NCBI RefSeq assembly: GCF_037023745.1
Contig: NZ_CP146101.1
Coordinates: 4,580,001 to 4,644,000 of the forward strand
Direction: 5' to 3'
From: Streptomyces sp. SCSIO 30461
Lineage (GTDB): Bacteria; Actinomycetota; Actinomycetes; Streptomycetales; Streptomycetaceae
Length of the DNA stretch: 64,000 nt
In this document: in pieces, positions 46,510 to 54,545 of the stretch
Layout: each line of letters begins with the position of its first letter
Numbering within the stretch: position 1 is the first letter of the stretch
Made by a program: the position numbers and the translations under genes
The notes under the pieces: model-generated
The model's input: only the letters and a program-made list of their open reading frames with translations
The model's database searches: none
Told to the model about the DNA's origin: nothing

Positions 46510-46605
46510 GCGTCCGCCCATGGGCGAGCCTCCCAGTAGCAATCACCACCTCGGATACCGAGCGTTCCTCCTCCCACCGACCGATCATGGGACGGAGGTG
46601 AACCG

Positions 46606-47967
46606 ATGACCGAAGTGCTCCTGCTCCTCGTGGCGGTGCTGCTCTGCCTCGCCTGTGGAGCGTTCGTCGCGGCGGAGTTCTCACTCACGACGGTCGAGCG
46701 CCCCGACCTGGAGCGCGCCGTGGAACGGGGCGAGCGCGGCGCGGCCAGTGCCCTGAAGGCGGTACGCGGACTCACCTTCCAGCTCTCCGGGGCCCAGCTC
46801 GGTATCACGGTGACCAATCTGGTCGTGGGCATGCTCTCGGAGCCCTCCATCGCCAAGCTGATCACGGGTCCGCTGGAGGCGATCGGCGTCTCCGCTTCCA
46901 TCGCCTCGTCCCTGGCCCTGGTCATCGGTACGGCACTGTCCACGATCGTGCTGATGGTCGTCGGCGAGCTGGTCCCCAAGAACTGGGCGATCTCGTCACC
47001 GCTCGCGGTCGCCAAGGTCGTCGCCACGCCGCAGCGGGCGTTCTCCGCCGCGTTCCGCCCGCTGATCGGCCATCTGAACAACATGGCGAACCGCATGGTG
47101 CGCCGTTTCGGGTTCGAGCCGACGGAGGAGCTCGCCTCGGCGCGCACCCCCGAGGAGCTGGTCGCCCTGGCCCGACACTCCGCCAAGGAGGGCGCGCTGG
47201 AGCCGGACACCGCCGAGCTCTTCGTCCGCACACTCAACCTCGCGGGTCTCACGGCGGAGAACGTGATGACCCCGCGCGTCCAGGTCACCGCCCTGGAGTC
47301 GCGGGCGACCGCGGAGGACGTCGCCAATGCCACCCGGGCGACCGGACTGTCGCGTTTCCCCGTGTACCGGGAAAACCTGGACACGGTCATCGGGATCGCC
47401 CACATCAAGGACGTGCTCGCCGTTCCGGCGGCGCAGCGGACCCGGCATCCGGTGGTGGAGTTGCTGCGGGATCCGGTGCTGGTGCCCGAGACGCTGACCG
47501 TGGACCGGCTGCTGGACCGGCTGTCCACCAAGCGGACGATGGCCGTGGTGATCGACGAGTACGGAGGGACCGCCGGGGTGGTCACCCTGGAGGACATCGT
47601 GGAAGAGGTCGTCGGCGAGGTGCGCGACGAGCATGATCCGCACGAGACCCCGGACCTGGCCCGGGCGGGCGAGGACGCGGACGGGCGGGCTCTGTGGTCC
47701 GCCGACGGCGCCGCCCGCACCGACCAGCTCCAGGCGATCGGGCTGCGGGTGCCCGACGGCCCGTACGAGACGCTGGCAGGTCTGATCGCCAGCACGCTCG
47801 GCCGGATACCCGCCGTCGGCGACACCACCGAGCTCGCGGGCTGGCGGCTCGATGTCGTGGACGCCTCCGGACGGCGGGCGGCGCGGGTGCTGCTGCACGC
47901 GCCGCTGCCCTCGGCGAGCGCCGACCCGTCGGCGGACGACGACGCGGGCGGGAGGTGCGCGCGATGA
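46606..47967 (+). CDS. CNNM/CorC-type membrane protein with CBS domains, first
   Basis: A 453-residue protein: DUF21 transmembrane domain (residues about 1-190, four helices), two CBS domains (about 215-340, with NVMTPR and VVIDEYGGTAGVVTLEDIVEE), and a CorC_HlyC domain. Such proteins export or regulate Mg2+ and other cations. The ATG has a very strong GGAGGTGA. It overlaps the next gene by 4 bp. Confidence 0.9.
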   Translation: MTEVLLLLVAVLLCLACGAFVAAEFSLTTVERPDLERAVERGERGAASALKAVRGLTFQLSGAQLGITVTNLVVGMLSEPSIAKLITGPLEAIGVSASIASSLALVIGTALSTIVLMVVGELVPKNWAISSPLAVAKVVATPQRAFSAAFRPLIGHLNNMANRMVRRFGFEPTEELASARTPEELVALARHSAKEGALEPDTAELFVRTLNLAGLTAENVMTPRVQVTALESRATAEDVANATRATGLSRFPVYRENLDTVIGIAHIKDVLAVPAAQRTRHPVVELLRDPVLVPETLTVDRLLDRLSTKRTMAVVIDEYGGTAGVVTLEDIVEEVVGEVRDEHDPHETPDLARAGEDADGRALWSADGAARTDQLQAIGLRVPDGPYETLAGLIASTLGRIPAVGDTTELAGWRLDVVDASGRRAARVLLHAPLPSASADPSADDDAGGRCAR

Positions 47968-48986
47968 TCGCGATCCAGCTCTTCATCGCCTTTCTGACGC
48001 TGGTCGTCAACGCCTTCTTCGTCGGCGCCGAGTTCGCCCTGGTCTCGGTGCGCCGGAGCCAGATCGAGCCGAAGGCCGAGGAGGGAGATCGCAGGGCGCG
48101 CAGCGTCATCTGGGGTCTGGAGCACGTCTCGGCGCTGCTGGCCGCGGCACAGCTCGGGATCACCCTGTGCACGCTGGTGCTGGGCGTGGTGGCCGAGCCG
48201 GCGATCGCGCATCTGCTGGAGCCGGTCTTCGACGCCGTCGGGGTGCCCAACGGGCTGGTACACGCGATCTCGTTCGTGATCGCGCTGGCGGTTGCGACGT
48301 ATCTGCACATGCTGCTGGGCGAGATGGTTCCGAAGAACATCGCGCTCGCCGAGCCGACCCGTACGGCGCTGGTGCTCGGCCCTCCGCTGGTGGCGCTGGC
48401 GCGGGCGATGCGCCCGGTGATCTTCTCGATCAACGCCTTCGCCAACGCCCTGCTCAAGCTGCTGCGGGTCGAGGTCAAGGACGAGGTGTCCGCGACGTTC
48501 TCGGACGACGAGCTGGCCCGGATGGTGCGCGACTCGGGTGACGCGGGGCTCTTGGACGACCGCGCCGCCGAGCGGTTGCACGACGCACTGGAGCTGGGGC
48601 GCCGACCGGTTCGTGAGGTCGTGGTGCCGGTCGAGCACGTGGTCTACGCCCAGGTCGGCACCACTCCGGAGCAACTGGAGCGACTGTCCGCGGAGTCGGG
48701 CTTCTCCCGCTTCCCGGTCCTGGACGGCACGCGCCGGATCCTCGGATACCTGCATGTGAAGGATGCCCTGGACGAGGTTCCGCGCGATATGCCGTTCCCG
48801 GTCACGGCGCTGCGCCCGATCGCCCGGGTACGGGCCGAGACCCCGCTCGACGACGTACTGACCGCGATGCGCCGCAGCCGGACGCATCTCGCCGCGGTCC
48901 TCGACGAAGACGGCGAACCGGCCGGGCTGGTCACGATGGAGGACGTCCTGCGCGAGCTGGTCGGTACACCAGGGCAGAGCGTCTAG
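47964..48986 (+). CDS. CNNM/CorC-type membrane protein with CBS domains, second
   Basis: A 340-residue partner of the previous protein: DUF21 domain then a CBS pair with FPVLDGTRRILGYLHVKDAL and AVLDEDGEPAGLVTMEDVLRELVG, but no CorC_HlyC tail. ATGA overlap with its neighbour. Its TAG stop sits in a CTAG that borders a family B repeat. Confidence 0.9.
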   Translation: MIAIQLFIAFLTLVVNAFFVGAEFALVSVRRSQIEPKAEEGDRRARSVIWGLEHVSALLAAAQLGITLCTLVLGVVAEPAIAHLLEPVFDAVGVPNGLVHAISFVIALAVATYLHMLLGEMVPKNIALAEPTRTALVLGPPLVALARAMRPVIFSINAFANALLKLLRVEVKDEVSATFSDDELARMVRDSGDAGLLDDRAAERLHDALELGRRPVREVVVPVEHVVYAQVGTTPEQLERLSAESGFSRFPVLDGTRRILGYLHVKDALDEVPRDMPFPVTALRPIARVRAETPLDDVLTAMRRSRTHLAAVLDEDGEPAGLVTMEDVLRELVGTPGQSV

Positions 48987-49084
48987 AAGATCAGTACGAG
49001 GATGATCCTCCGCCTTGCGATCGCACGCACCAGACGCCGCAGGCCCCGCCCTGCGGGCGGACGGAGCTACTTTCGCAACACACC
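48987..49084 (-). repeat. MITE-like element, family B, truncated copy
   Basis: 98 bp, in reverse orientation to the copy at 17694-17866. Its right end has the terminal repeat with one change; the other half (past the GTAC at the core) is lost. CTAG borders it on both sides (48983-48986 and 49085-49088). It lies between two convergent genes whose TAG stops both use those CTAGs. Confidence 0.85.
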
Positions 49085-49345
49085 CTAGGACTTGGTCCGG
49101 GCCGAGGGGGCGCGGTCCGTGGTCTCGGTGATACCGGGGCCGCGCCCACCCACTCCTGAGGCGCCTATGGCCGTGAGTACGGAGAGCAGCGTGGCGAGGC
49201 CCGCCGTCGCGAGGGCGGCGGGCCAGTCGACGTCGAACAGGCTTGTCGCCTTGGCTACGAGCACCGCGGCGAGCGACTGGGCGAAGGTGCGGATGGCGCG
49301 TTCGGCCGTGGCGGTCCAGAAAGCGGCGCTCAGTAGATTCGACAT
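49085..49345 (-). CDS. small holin-like membrane protein
   Basis: An 86-residue protein beginning MSNLLSAAFWTATAERAIRTFAQSL, with a helix around LVAKATSLF and a second in ALATAGLATLLSVLTAIGA, matching r1t-like holins found alone in Streptomyces chromosomes. It may form membrane pores; no endolysin is next to it. Its stop TAG is in the CTAG that borders the repeat. Confidence 0.75.
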   Translation of the reverse strand: MSNLLSAAFWTATAERAIRTFAQSLAAVLVAKATSLFDVDWPAALATAGLATLLSVLTAIGASGVGGRGPGITETTDRAPSARTKS

Positions 49346-49495
49346 GTACGCGACATTACCGAACTGTGAGCGACCGACCGAGACCCAGCGCGCGGGTTCA
49401 CGCCCCCGACCCCTCGCAGCGGGCGGAACGCCCTCCACCACGGCAGCACCCCCGTACCGACGGCAGACGTCGGGTGACACACGGAACCCACGCGA

Positions 49496-49511
49496 CATAC
49501 CGCACGGTATG
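49496..49511. promoter_or_regulatory. 16-bp palindrome upstream of the SGNH hydrolase
   Basis: CATACCG (49496-49502) and CGGTATG (49505-49511) with a CA spacer, 12 bp before the ATG. It lies where an operator would block transcription or translation start. Confidence 0.5.
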
Positions 49512-49522
49512 ATCCCCTCGCC

Positions 49523-50335
49523 ATGGAGATACCTGCCAAGTACGCCAGCTTCGTCGCGATCGGCGACTCCTTCACCGAGGGCATGTCCGACCTCCGCCCC
49601 GACGGCTCGTACCGGGGCTGGGCCGATCTCCTGGCGGCACGCCTCGCGGCCCGCACTCCCGGTTTCCGATACGCGAACCTCGCAGTCCGCGGCAAGCTCA
49701 TCGGGCAGATCGTCGACGAGCAGGTGGACCGTGCGGCGACGATGAACGCGGATGTGGTGACCCTGGTCGGCGGGCTCAACGACGCCCTGCGCCCCAAGTG
49801 CGACATGGGCAGGGTGCGGGGACTGCTCGACGAGGCGGTGGAACGACTGGCCCCGTCGTGCGGCCGGCTGGTGCTCATGCGCAGTCCGGGCCGCAACGGG
49901 CCGGTCATGGAGCGCTTCCGCCCGCGCATGGAGGAGCTGTACACCCATATCGACGCAATCGCCGCTCGGCACGGCGCGCTCGTGGTGGACCTGTACGGAG
50001 CCCCGGTGCTCGGGGACCAGCGCCTGTGGGACGTGGACCGGCTGCACCTGACCGCCGAGGGTCACCGCCGGGTCGCCGAGGCCGTGTGGCAGACCCTGGG
50101 GCTCGCGCCTGAGGAGGACTGGCGGGAGCCGCTGCCCCCGGCCGTACCCGCCGGCTGGGCCGCCCGGCGGACGGCGGATCTGCGTTTCTCGCGGGAGTAC
50201 CTGCTGCCCTGGATCGGGCGTCGGCTCACCGGGCGCTCCTCGGGCGACGGAAGGCCTGCCAAACGGCCCGAGCTGCTCCCCTACCCCGTCCCGTTCACGG
50301 GCGAGCCGGACGGGGAGACCGCAGCGCTCTCATAG
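49523..50335 (+). CDS. SGNH/GDSL-type esterase or lipase
   Basis: A 270-residue hydrolase. Block I GDSFTEGM carries the Ser (about residue 17), block II includes RGKLIGQ, block III VGGLNDAL the Asn, and block V DRLHLT the Asp/His pair (about residues 172-175). No signal peptide, so cytoplasmic. Substrate unknown. Confidence 0.88.
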   Translation: MEIPAKYASFVAIGDSFTEGMSDLRPDGSYRGWADLLAARLAARTPGFRYANLAVRGKLIGQIVDEQVDRAATMNADVVTLVGGLNDALRPKCDMGRVRGLLDEAVERLAPSCGRLVLMRSPGRNGPVMERFRPRMEELYTHIDAIAARHGALVVDLYGAPVLGDQRLWDVDRLHLTAEGHRRVAEAVWQTLGLAPEEDWREPLPPAVPAGWAARRTADLRFSREYLLPWIGRRLTGRSSGDGRPAKRPELLPYPVPFTGEPDGETAALS

Positions 50336-50340
50336 CCGAC

Positions 50341-50580
50341 CTGCTGACCTCGGCAGCCTCCACGCAGCGCTCAATCACCGACTCGTGGACGACGCTGCGA
50401 GCGGCGATCAAGCAGGCCGGTCCCGCCACGGACTCCGCGCTCGACGTGATCCAACGGATCATCACCGCGATGGTCCGCGATGGTGCGCGAAGGCGATCGG
50501 GTGAGCTTCCCGTTCGCCGCCGCCGAAGGCACACTGACCGCGGATGCGACCGCGAAGCCCTCGTAGCAAGCCACAAACCG
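50341..50580 (+). pseudogene. unidentified coding remnant
   Basis: From 50341 a frame reads TSAASTQRSITDSWTTLRAAIKQAG and IQRIITAMVRDGA, then continues sensibly only in another frame (REGDRVSFPFAAAEGTLTADATAKPS, stop). It looks like a gene end with one frameshift and no start. Family not recognised. Confidence 0.4.
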
Positions 50581-50702
50581 GGGCGGCGCACCGGCCTGCG
50601 CAATCCGCCAGTAGAATCCGTGTACTGTTCTACGTCGCCACGAAAACCACCTGTTCAGACCGTGTTTCCTAAGGTCAACAAGCGGCAATTTCTCACAATC
50701 GC

Positions 50703-50872
50703 TCACGACCGGTCGGTATGTTCGCTGTGGAAGCCGTCCCACGCGGACGCCGCGGCACGCATGTCCTCAACATCAACATGGACGTACTTCCGCTTGGTGA
50801 ACGCCGCGTTCGTGTGACCGGCCCACGCGGCCAGGATGTGATCCGGCACCCCGCTGTTCGCGAGGTACTGTA
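50703..50872 (-). pseudogene. tyrosine-recombinase (integrase) C-terminal fragment
   Basis: On the minus strand: YLANSGVPDHILAAWAGHTNAAFTKRKYVHVDVEDM, ending EHTDRS and TGA. The order GH...Y is the last part of the catalytic domain of a phage/ICE integrase, with the nucleophilic Tyr in RKYVHV. Everything before is replaced by transposase debris at about 50873. Confidence 0.8.
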
Positions 50873-51135
50873 GTCGTAGTCGTAACCCTTGTCAGCGTGG
50901 AGCTTCCCCGGTCTGCGCCGACGACGTCCGCGCCGGGAACGGATCGGCGGTATCCCCTTCACCAGCGGGATCAGGGCCTGACTGTCGTGCAGATTCGCCC
51001 CCGAGATTCCGACAGACAGGGGCAGACCGGTCCGCTCGGTGATCAAGTGGATCTTCGAGCCGTACTTGCCCCGGTCGACAGGATTCGGACCTGTCAGCTC
51101 CCCCTTTTCAGAGTGCGGTTCGCGCCGTGATGCCT
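50873..51135 (-). pseudogene. IS5-family transposase internal fragment
   Basis: GELTGPNPVDRGKYGSKIHL, ERTGLPLSVGISGANLHDSQ and LHADKGYDYDY are the DDE-domain middle of an IS5-type transposase. Both ends are missing. Confidence 0.75.
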
Positions 51136-51183
51136 GTTTCGCGATGAGGTCTGGGTGAGGTGCCCTGCTCGGTGGGCTGGTGC

Positions 51184-51606
51184 TCAAGGGTGGGGCTGTG
51201 TGAACAGGCCGGTCTCGGGTTCGGTGAGGATGCCGCGGTCGACCAGGCGTTTCAGCTTGGACCGGATGCCCTCGGTGTTCTTCGGCAGGATCGGCAGGTC
51301 GAGGGCCTCGCAGATGTCGCGGGCCCGCATCGGATGGCCGGTGTCGGCGAGGGTCGTGAGAATCTGCTGGTAGGCGGGGTGTTCTGGCACCTCGGCGCGG
51401 AGTGGGTCGTCGACCGGTGCCGGTGCGGGGAGGCTGAGGAGGGTCTTGCGGGTGATCTGCAGATGCTCGCTCTCGGTTTCGAACTCGCGTAGGCGTGTGG
51501 TGAGTTCGGCGATCTGGTCCCGGAGTCGGCCAGCCTGCCCGGTGACCTCGCTCTCCCGGGCCTCGACGTGGGCCAGTACGGCCTTGAACTGGGGGATCTC
51601 GCTCAC
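51184..51606 (-). CDS. IS-associated coiled-coil plus winged-helix protein
   Basis: A 140-residue protein from GTG at 51606 preceded by GGAGG. The N-terminal half is a coiled coil (residues about 8-55: VEARESEVTGQAGRLRDQ, LREFETESEHL). The second half reads HPMRARDICEALDLPILPKNTEGIRSKLKRLVDRGILTEPETGLFTQ, a winged-helix module. Small proteins like this are common next to IS elements of Streptomyces and may regulate transposition. Intact, unlike its neighbours. Confidence 0.7.
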   Translation of the reverse strand: MSEIPQFKAVLAHVEARESEVTGQAGRLRDQIAELTTRLREFETESEHLQITRKTLLSLPAPAPVDDPLRAEVPEHPAYQQILTTLADTGHPMRARDICEALDLPILPKNTEGIRSKLKRLVDRGILTEPETGLFTQPHP

Positions 51607-52133
51607 GCGTTCCTCCAGGAGGGAAGGGTGGTGCCGGCGGTGCTGTCGTGCGCGGACGCCGGCAGGGCGACGGCCTCGACGACGAGGCCCAGCACGTCCA
51701 CGGCCAGGCATCTCTTCCTGCCCGGCACCTTCTTCGAGGCGTCCTTGCCCGTCGTACCGGCCGGGACACCGACAGCCGCGTGGATACTCTGGGTGTCCAG
51801 GACCACCAGGCTCGGGTCGGCTAATCGCTTCCGGCTCTCGCGCAGATGCCAGCGCAGGAGGTCGTGAACGGTCTGGTCGGTGCCGTCCTCGCGCCAGGCG
51901 GCGAAGTAGTAGTACGTCGCGCTCTTCGGCGGCAGATCGTGCGGCAGGTACTGCCACTGACAGCCGGTGCGGTTCTGGTAGAGGATCGCGTTGACGATCT
52001 CCCGCATCGCGTATCTACCCTGGTGACCGGTGACCGGTGGCCGAGGGGTGCTCGGCCTTCCAGGCACTGATCACGGGCTCGACCAACTACCACTGTTCGT
52101 CGGTGAGATCACTCGGGTACGGCTTGCGGTCAC
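51603..52133 (-). pseudogene. IS5-family transposase N-terminal part, broken
   Basis: It starts MSDRKPYPSDLTDEQW followed by an in-frame TAG, then a frameshift leads to GHQGRYAMREIVNAILYQ, CQWQYLPHDLPP and VLDTQSIHAAVGVPAGTTG. The gene ends at about HDSTAGTTLPSWRNA, where the next gene starts. Two lesions plus C-terminal loss make it inactive. Confidence 0.8.
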
Positions 52134-52249
52134 TCATCCGGCCACCCAAGCGAACCCCGAACGCCTGACCAGCAGACATGCTCCAACGTCACCCCATCGA
52201 GCGACACCAAACCCGGCATCACGGCGCGAATCGCACTCTCAAGGCCATG

Positions 52250-52597
52250 ACGGGCAAAGTCAGGACGATGTGCCGGACGACGGACACGAGCCAGCCGCTC
52301 GATGCCCTGCTGCGTCAGCTCAACCCGGCGCTCAAGGGCTGGTGCGTCTACTTCCGGCCCGGCGTGTCCAGCCGCACCTTCGCCTACCTGAGCTACTACA
52401 CGTGGCGCCAGGTCGGGGGCTGGTTGCGCCACAAACACCGCCGGTCCACCTGGAAGGACCTCCGCCGCCGCTACTGCGATGTCGGATGGTGGCCGGCCTC
52501 GGAGGAAAGGCCGCTGTTCAACCCGGCCAAGGTGACCACCACGCGTTATCGCTACCGGGGAACAGTCATCCCGAACCCGTGGCCAAGCCTGGAATGA
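52250..52597 (+). pseudogene. group II intron maturase C-terminal fragment
   Basis: KVRTMCRTTD, LDALLRQLNPALKGWCVYFR, YTWRQVGGWLRHKH and RYRYRGTVIPNPWP are the thumb/maturase end of an actinobacterial group II intron reverse transcriptase. The polymerase part (YADD) is absent and no domain V was found downstream. Confidence 0.85.
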
Positions 52598-52704
52598 GGA
52601 CAACACACGTATCCTGAACAGGACTTGTGGAGCGCCTGGTGCTCGGAAACGGGCACGCCGGGTGCGGGAAGCGGTCTGGGGAAACGGACCGGTCGACAAG
52701 ACCG

Positions 52705-52994
52705 GAACCGCGCCCCGGATCGACTTCACTGTCCACCTGACCGGCGAGCTCGCGGACTTCATCGCGGAGAACGAAGAGTGGCTGAGGGTGTTCCAGCTGC
52801 CCTCCTACGCTCCCGACCTTAACCCGGCCGAGGGAGTGTGGTCGCTGCTCAAACGGTCGCTGGAGAACTTCGCCGCCGCCAACCTCGATCACCTCGTCCG
52901 CGTCATGAAGCGCAAGCTGAAGAAGATCCAGTACCGCCCGCACCTGCTTGACGGCTGCCTCGCCGAGACCGGCCTGTTCATCGAACCGCCATGA
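52705..52994 (+). pseudogene. IS630-family transposase C-terminal fragment
   Basis: Reads LADFIAENEEWLRVFQLPSYAPDLNPAEGVWSLLKRSL and QYRPHLLDGCLAETGL, the conserved end of IS630 transposases with the last catalytic Glu in NPAEGVWS. The N-terminal two thirds are missing. Confidence 0.85.
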
Positions 52995-53250
52995 CCAACC
53001 CGCCCGCTATCGCGAGTTCAACCTCAGTAGTTCGAGCACAACGCCGTCCTGCTGATCAACGCAAGGTGCCGATCTTCACCCGAGCGGGCGCGCCGGCCGG
53101 TGATCCGAACGGCCTATCCAAGGGGGAACCTTTGGCGCCAGTGAGCGTTTTCCAACCTGGTGTCCATGATGGTCAGTTGGGCTGACAGCGCAGTGAAGCC
53201 CCTGGTAGATGGGATTTCGACCAAGAGAACCGCTCCGCCAGAGGCTTCAC

Positions 53251-53673
53251 ATGCTTGTCTACCCGGCGGGGATCGACGTGTCGAGTTCCGCTCTGCGCTT
53301 CCTGTCCGCCCGGCTGCGTGCCCATCGCCGCGAGCGTGGCGCCCGCTGGCGGCGGCTGACCACGGGCCGCCAGGCCCTGTTGGCCCTGGCCCCCCTGCGT
53401 TGCGGGCACACCTATGCCCAGCTTGCGGCCGGCTTCGGCGTAGGCCAGGGCGCCGGCGGCGCCGTCCGGGTGCCCTTCCGCGGCCGGTGGGAGCGACTGT
53501 CCGCAGGTCAGCAAGCCGTCAACATCGCCCACGCACGCATCCGGGCCCTGGGCGAGCGGGGCATGGCCACCCTGAAGACCTGGCGCCTGCTACGCAAACT
53601 CCGCTGCAGCACCAATCACATCACCAGGCTCGTCCAGGCCATCCTCACCCTGCACCTGAACTGCACAGACTGA
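53251..53673 (+). pseudogene. transposase with in-frame loss of its DDE core
   Basis: A 140-residue frame from ATG. The N-terminus (LVYPAGIDVSSSALRFLSARL, LTTGRQALLALAPLRCGHTYAQLAAGFGVG) is the helix-turn-helix part of an IS5-type transposase. It jumps at about residue 66 directly into the C-terminal part (GGAVRVPFRGRWERLSAGQQAVN, WRLLRKLRCSTNHITRLVQAIL). About 130 residues with the catalytic Asp residues are missing, yet the frame is kept. It could still bind DNA. Confidence 0.8.
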
Positions 53674-53690
53674 GGTAGGCAGTCGTCCTC

Positions 53691-53725
53691 CTTCACCATG
53701 CCTCGACCTGAGGATAGAAAGGCTC
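53691..53725 (+). repeat. direct repeat, copy 1
   Basis: About 35 bp containing CTTCACCATGCCTCGACCTG and a GAAAGG ribosome site, ending at the ATG of the next gene. A second copy lies at 54183-54218. Confidence 0.7.
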
Positions 53726-53726
53726 C

Positions 53727-54119
53727 ATGAGTTTCGACATCTCCGTGTGCCGGTTCGAGAACGGCGAGCCGACGCCGTTGGACATGAGTGCTGCGCACGA
53801 GGTCCTCGACCCCTATGTGGTGGCACGGGACCCCCGGACGAACTTCCTGCAGGTCCGTACGGCGGAAAGGGAGGAGGCGGGTGTGTTCTTCTCCAGCCCG
53901 GACAACATCACCTTCAACCGCTTCTGAGGCGGCGGAATCATGGACCTCCTGGCCGTCCTGCTGCGCCGGCTGGATGCCGTGCTCGTCGTTCCGGGCGGAC
54001 CAACCATGATTCAGCGGGACGAGGACCGTGACCGTCTGCCTGCCGCTCTCAGGGACGAGTGGCCCGTCGTCGTGGCTCGCACCGGCGCGGAGATCGATCG
54101 GGCGATCCGTGCTTCCTGA
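53727..54119 (+). pseudogene. small gene broken by one in-frame TGA
   Basis: The frame MSFDISVCRFENGEPTPLD to NITFNRF stops at TGA 53925-53927. It goes on in the same frame as GGGIMDLLAVLLRRLDAVLVVPGG to ARTGAEIDRAIRAS and TGA at 54117. Upstream and downstream parts look like one 130-residue protein, so a nonsense change (for example TCA to TGA) is likely. The first part has a GAAAGG ribosome site. Unknown function. Confidence 0.65.
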
Positions 54120-54394
54120 ACGACGAGGGGCCCATCCCTGGTGAGGGCCACCGGGAACGGCCTCGTGAAGACCGCGCTCGGCCTTCACCACGCCTCGACC
54201 TGAGGTTGGAAAAGGCTCAGTGATCCCGTATCTGTGGCAGCTCCGGCTTCTCGGTCCCTGCCGTCGGCCCACCGGGAAACGATCTCTGGTGATCTGGGAA
54301 GCGATCTCCAAGTGGCCTCGTTGATGCACGTCATCCCCACTCGTGAACACCCCACAGACGACTGTTCTTGAGTAGCTCTCAAGGACGTTGACGA
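54120..54394. other. gap downstream of the broken gene
   Basis: Contains the second direct repeat but no supported gene. Confidence 0.4.
54183..54218 (+). repeat. direct repeat, copy 2
   Basis: Matches 53691-53725 with a few changes (CTTCACCACGCCTCGACCTG), 492 bp downstream. The sequence after it is not related to the gene after copy 1. Confidence 0.7.
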
Positions 54395-54426
54395 GATCCC
54401 GTCCGATCGCAAGATCGGGCGGGATC
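54395..54426. terminator. terminator hairpin with GCAA loop
   Basis: 14-bp stem (54395-54408 with 54413-54426), one G-T pair, tetraloop GCAA. It lies 119 bp after the last gene of the minus-strand biosynthetic operon. Confidence 0.7.
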
Positions 54427-54545
54427 TTCGGCGTTTCGGGGGTCGTTCGATGCCTGTTCGGGGTGGTGGGTGGCGGCCATGGGTGGCCACTGCCGGCCGC
54501 GCAGCCTGCGTCGCGGCCGATCGGTACGGTCATGTGCAGAGCGAG

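Noticed and set aside
46365..48887. 840-codon minus-strand frame opposite the CNNM genes
   Set aside because: Shadow of two strongly supported overlapping genes.
52250..52620. complete group II intron
   Set aside because: No reverse-transcriptase active site, no domain V and no 5' end GUGYG were found.
53925..53927. selenocysteine or programmed read-through at TGA
   Set aside because: No SECIS-like structure or selenium genes are seen; a nonsense mutation is simpler.
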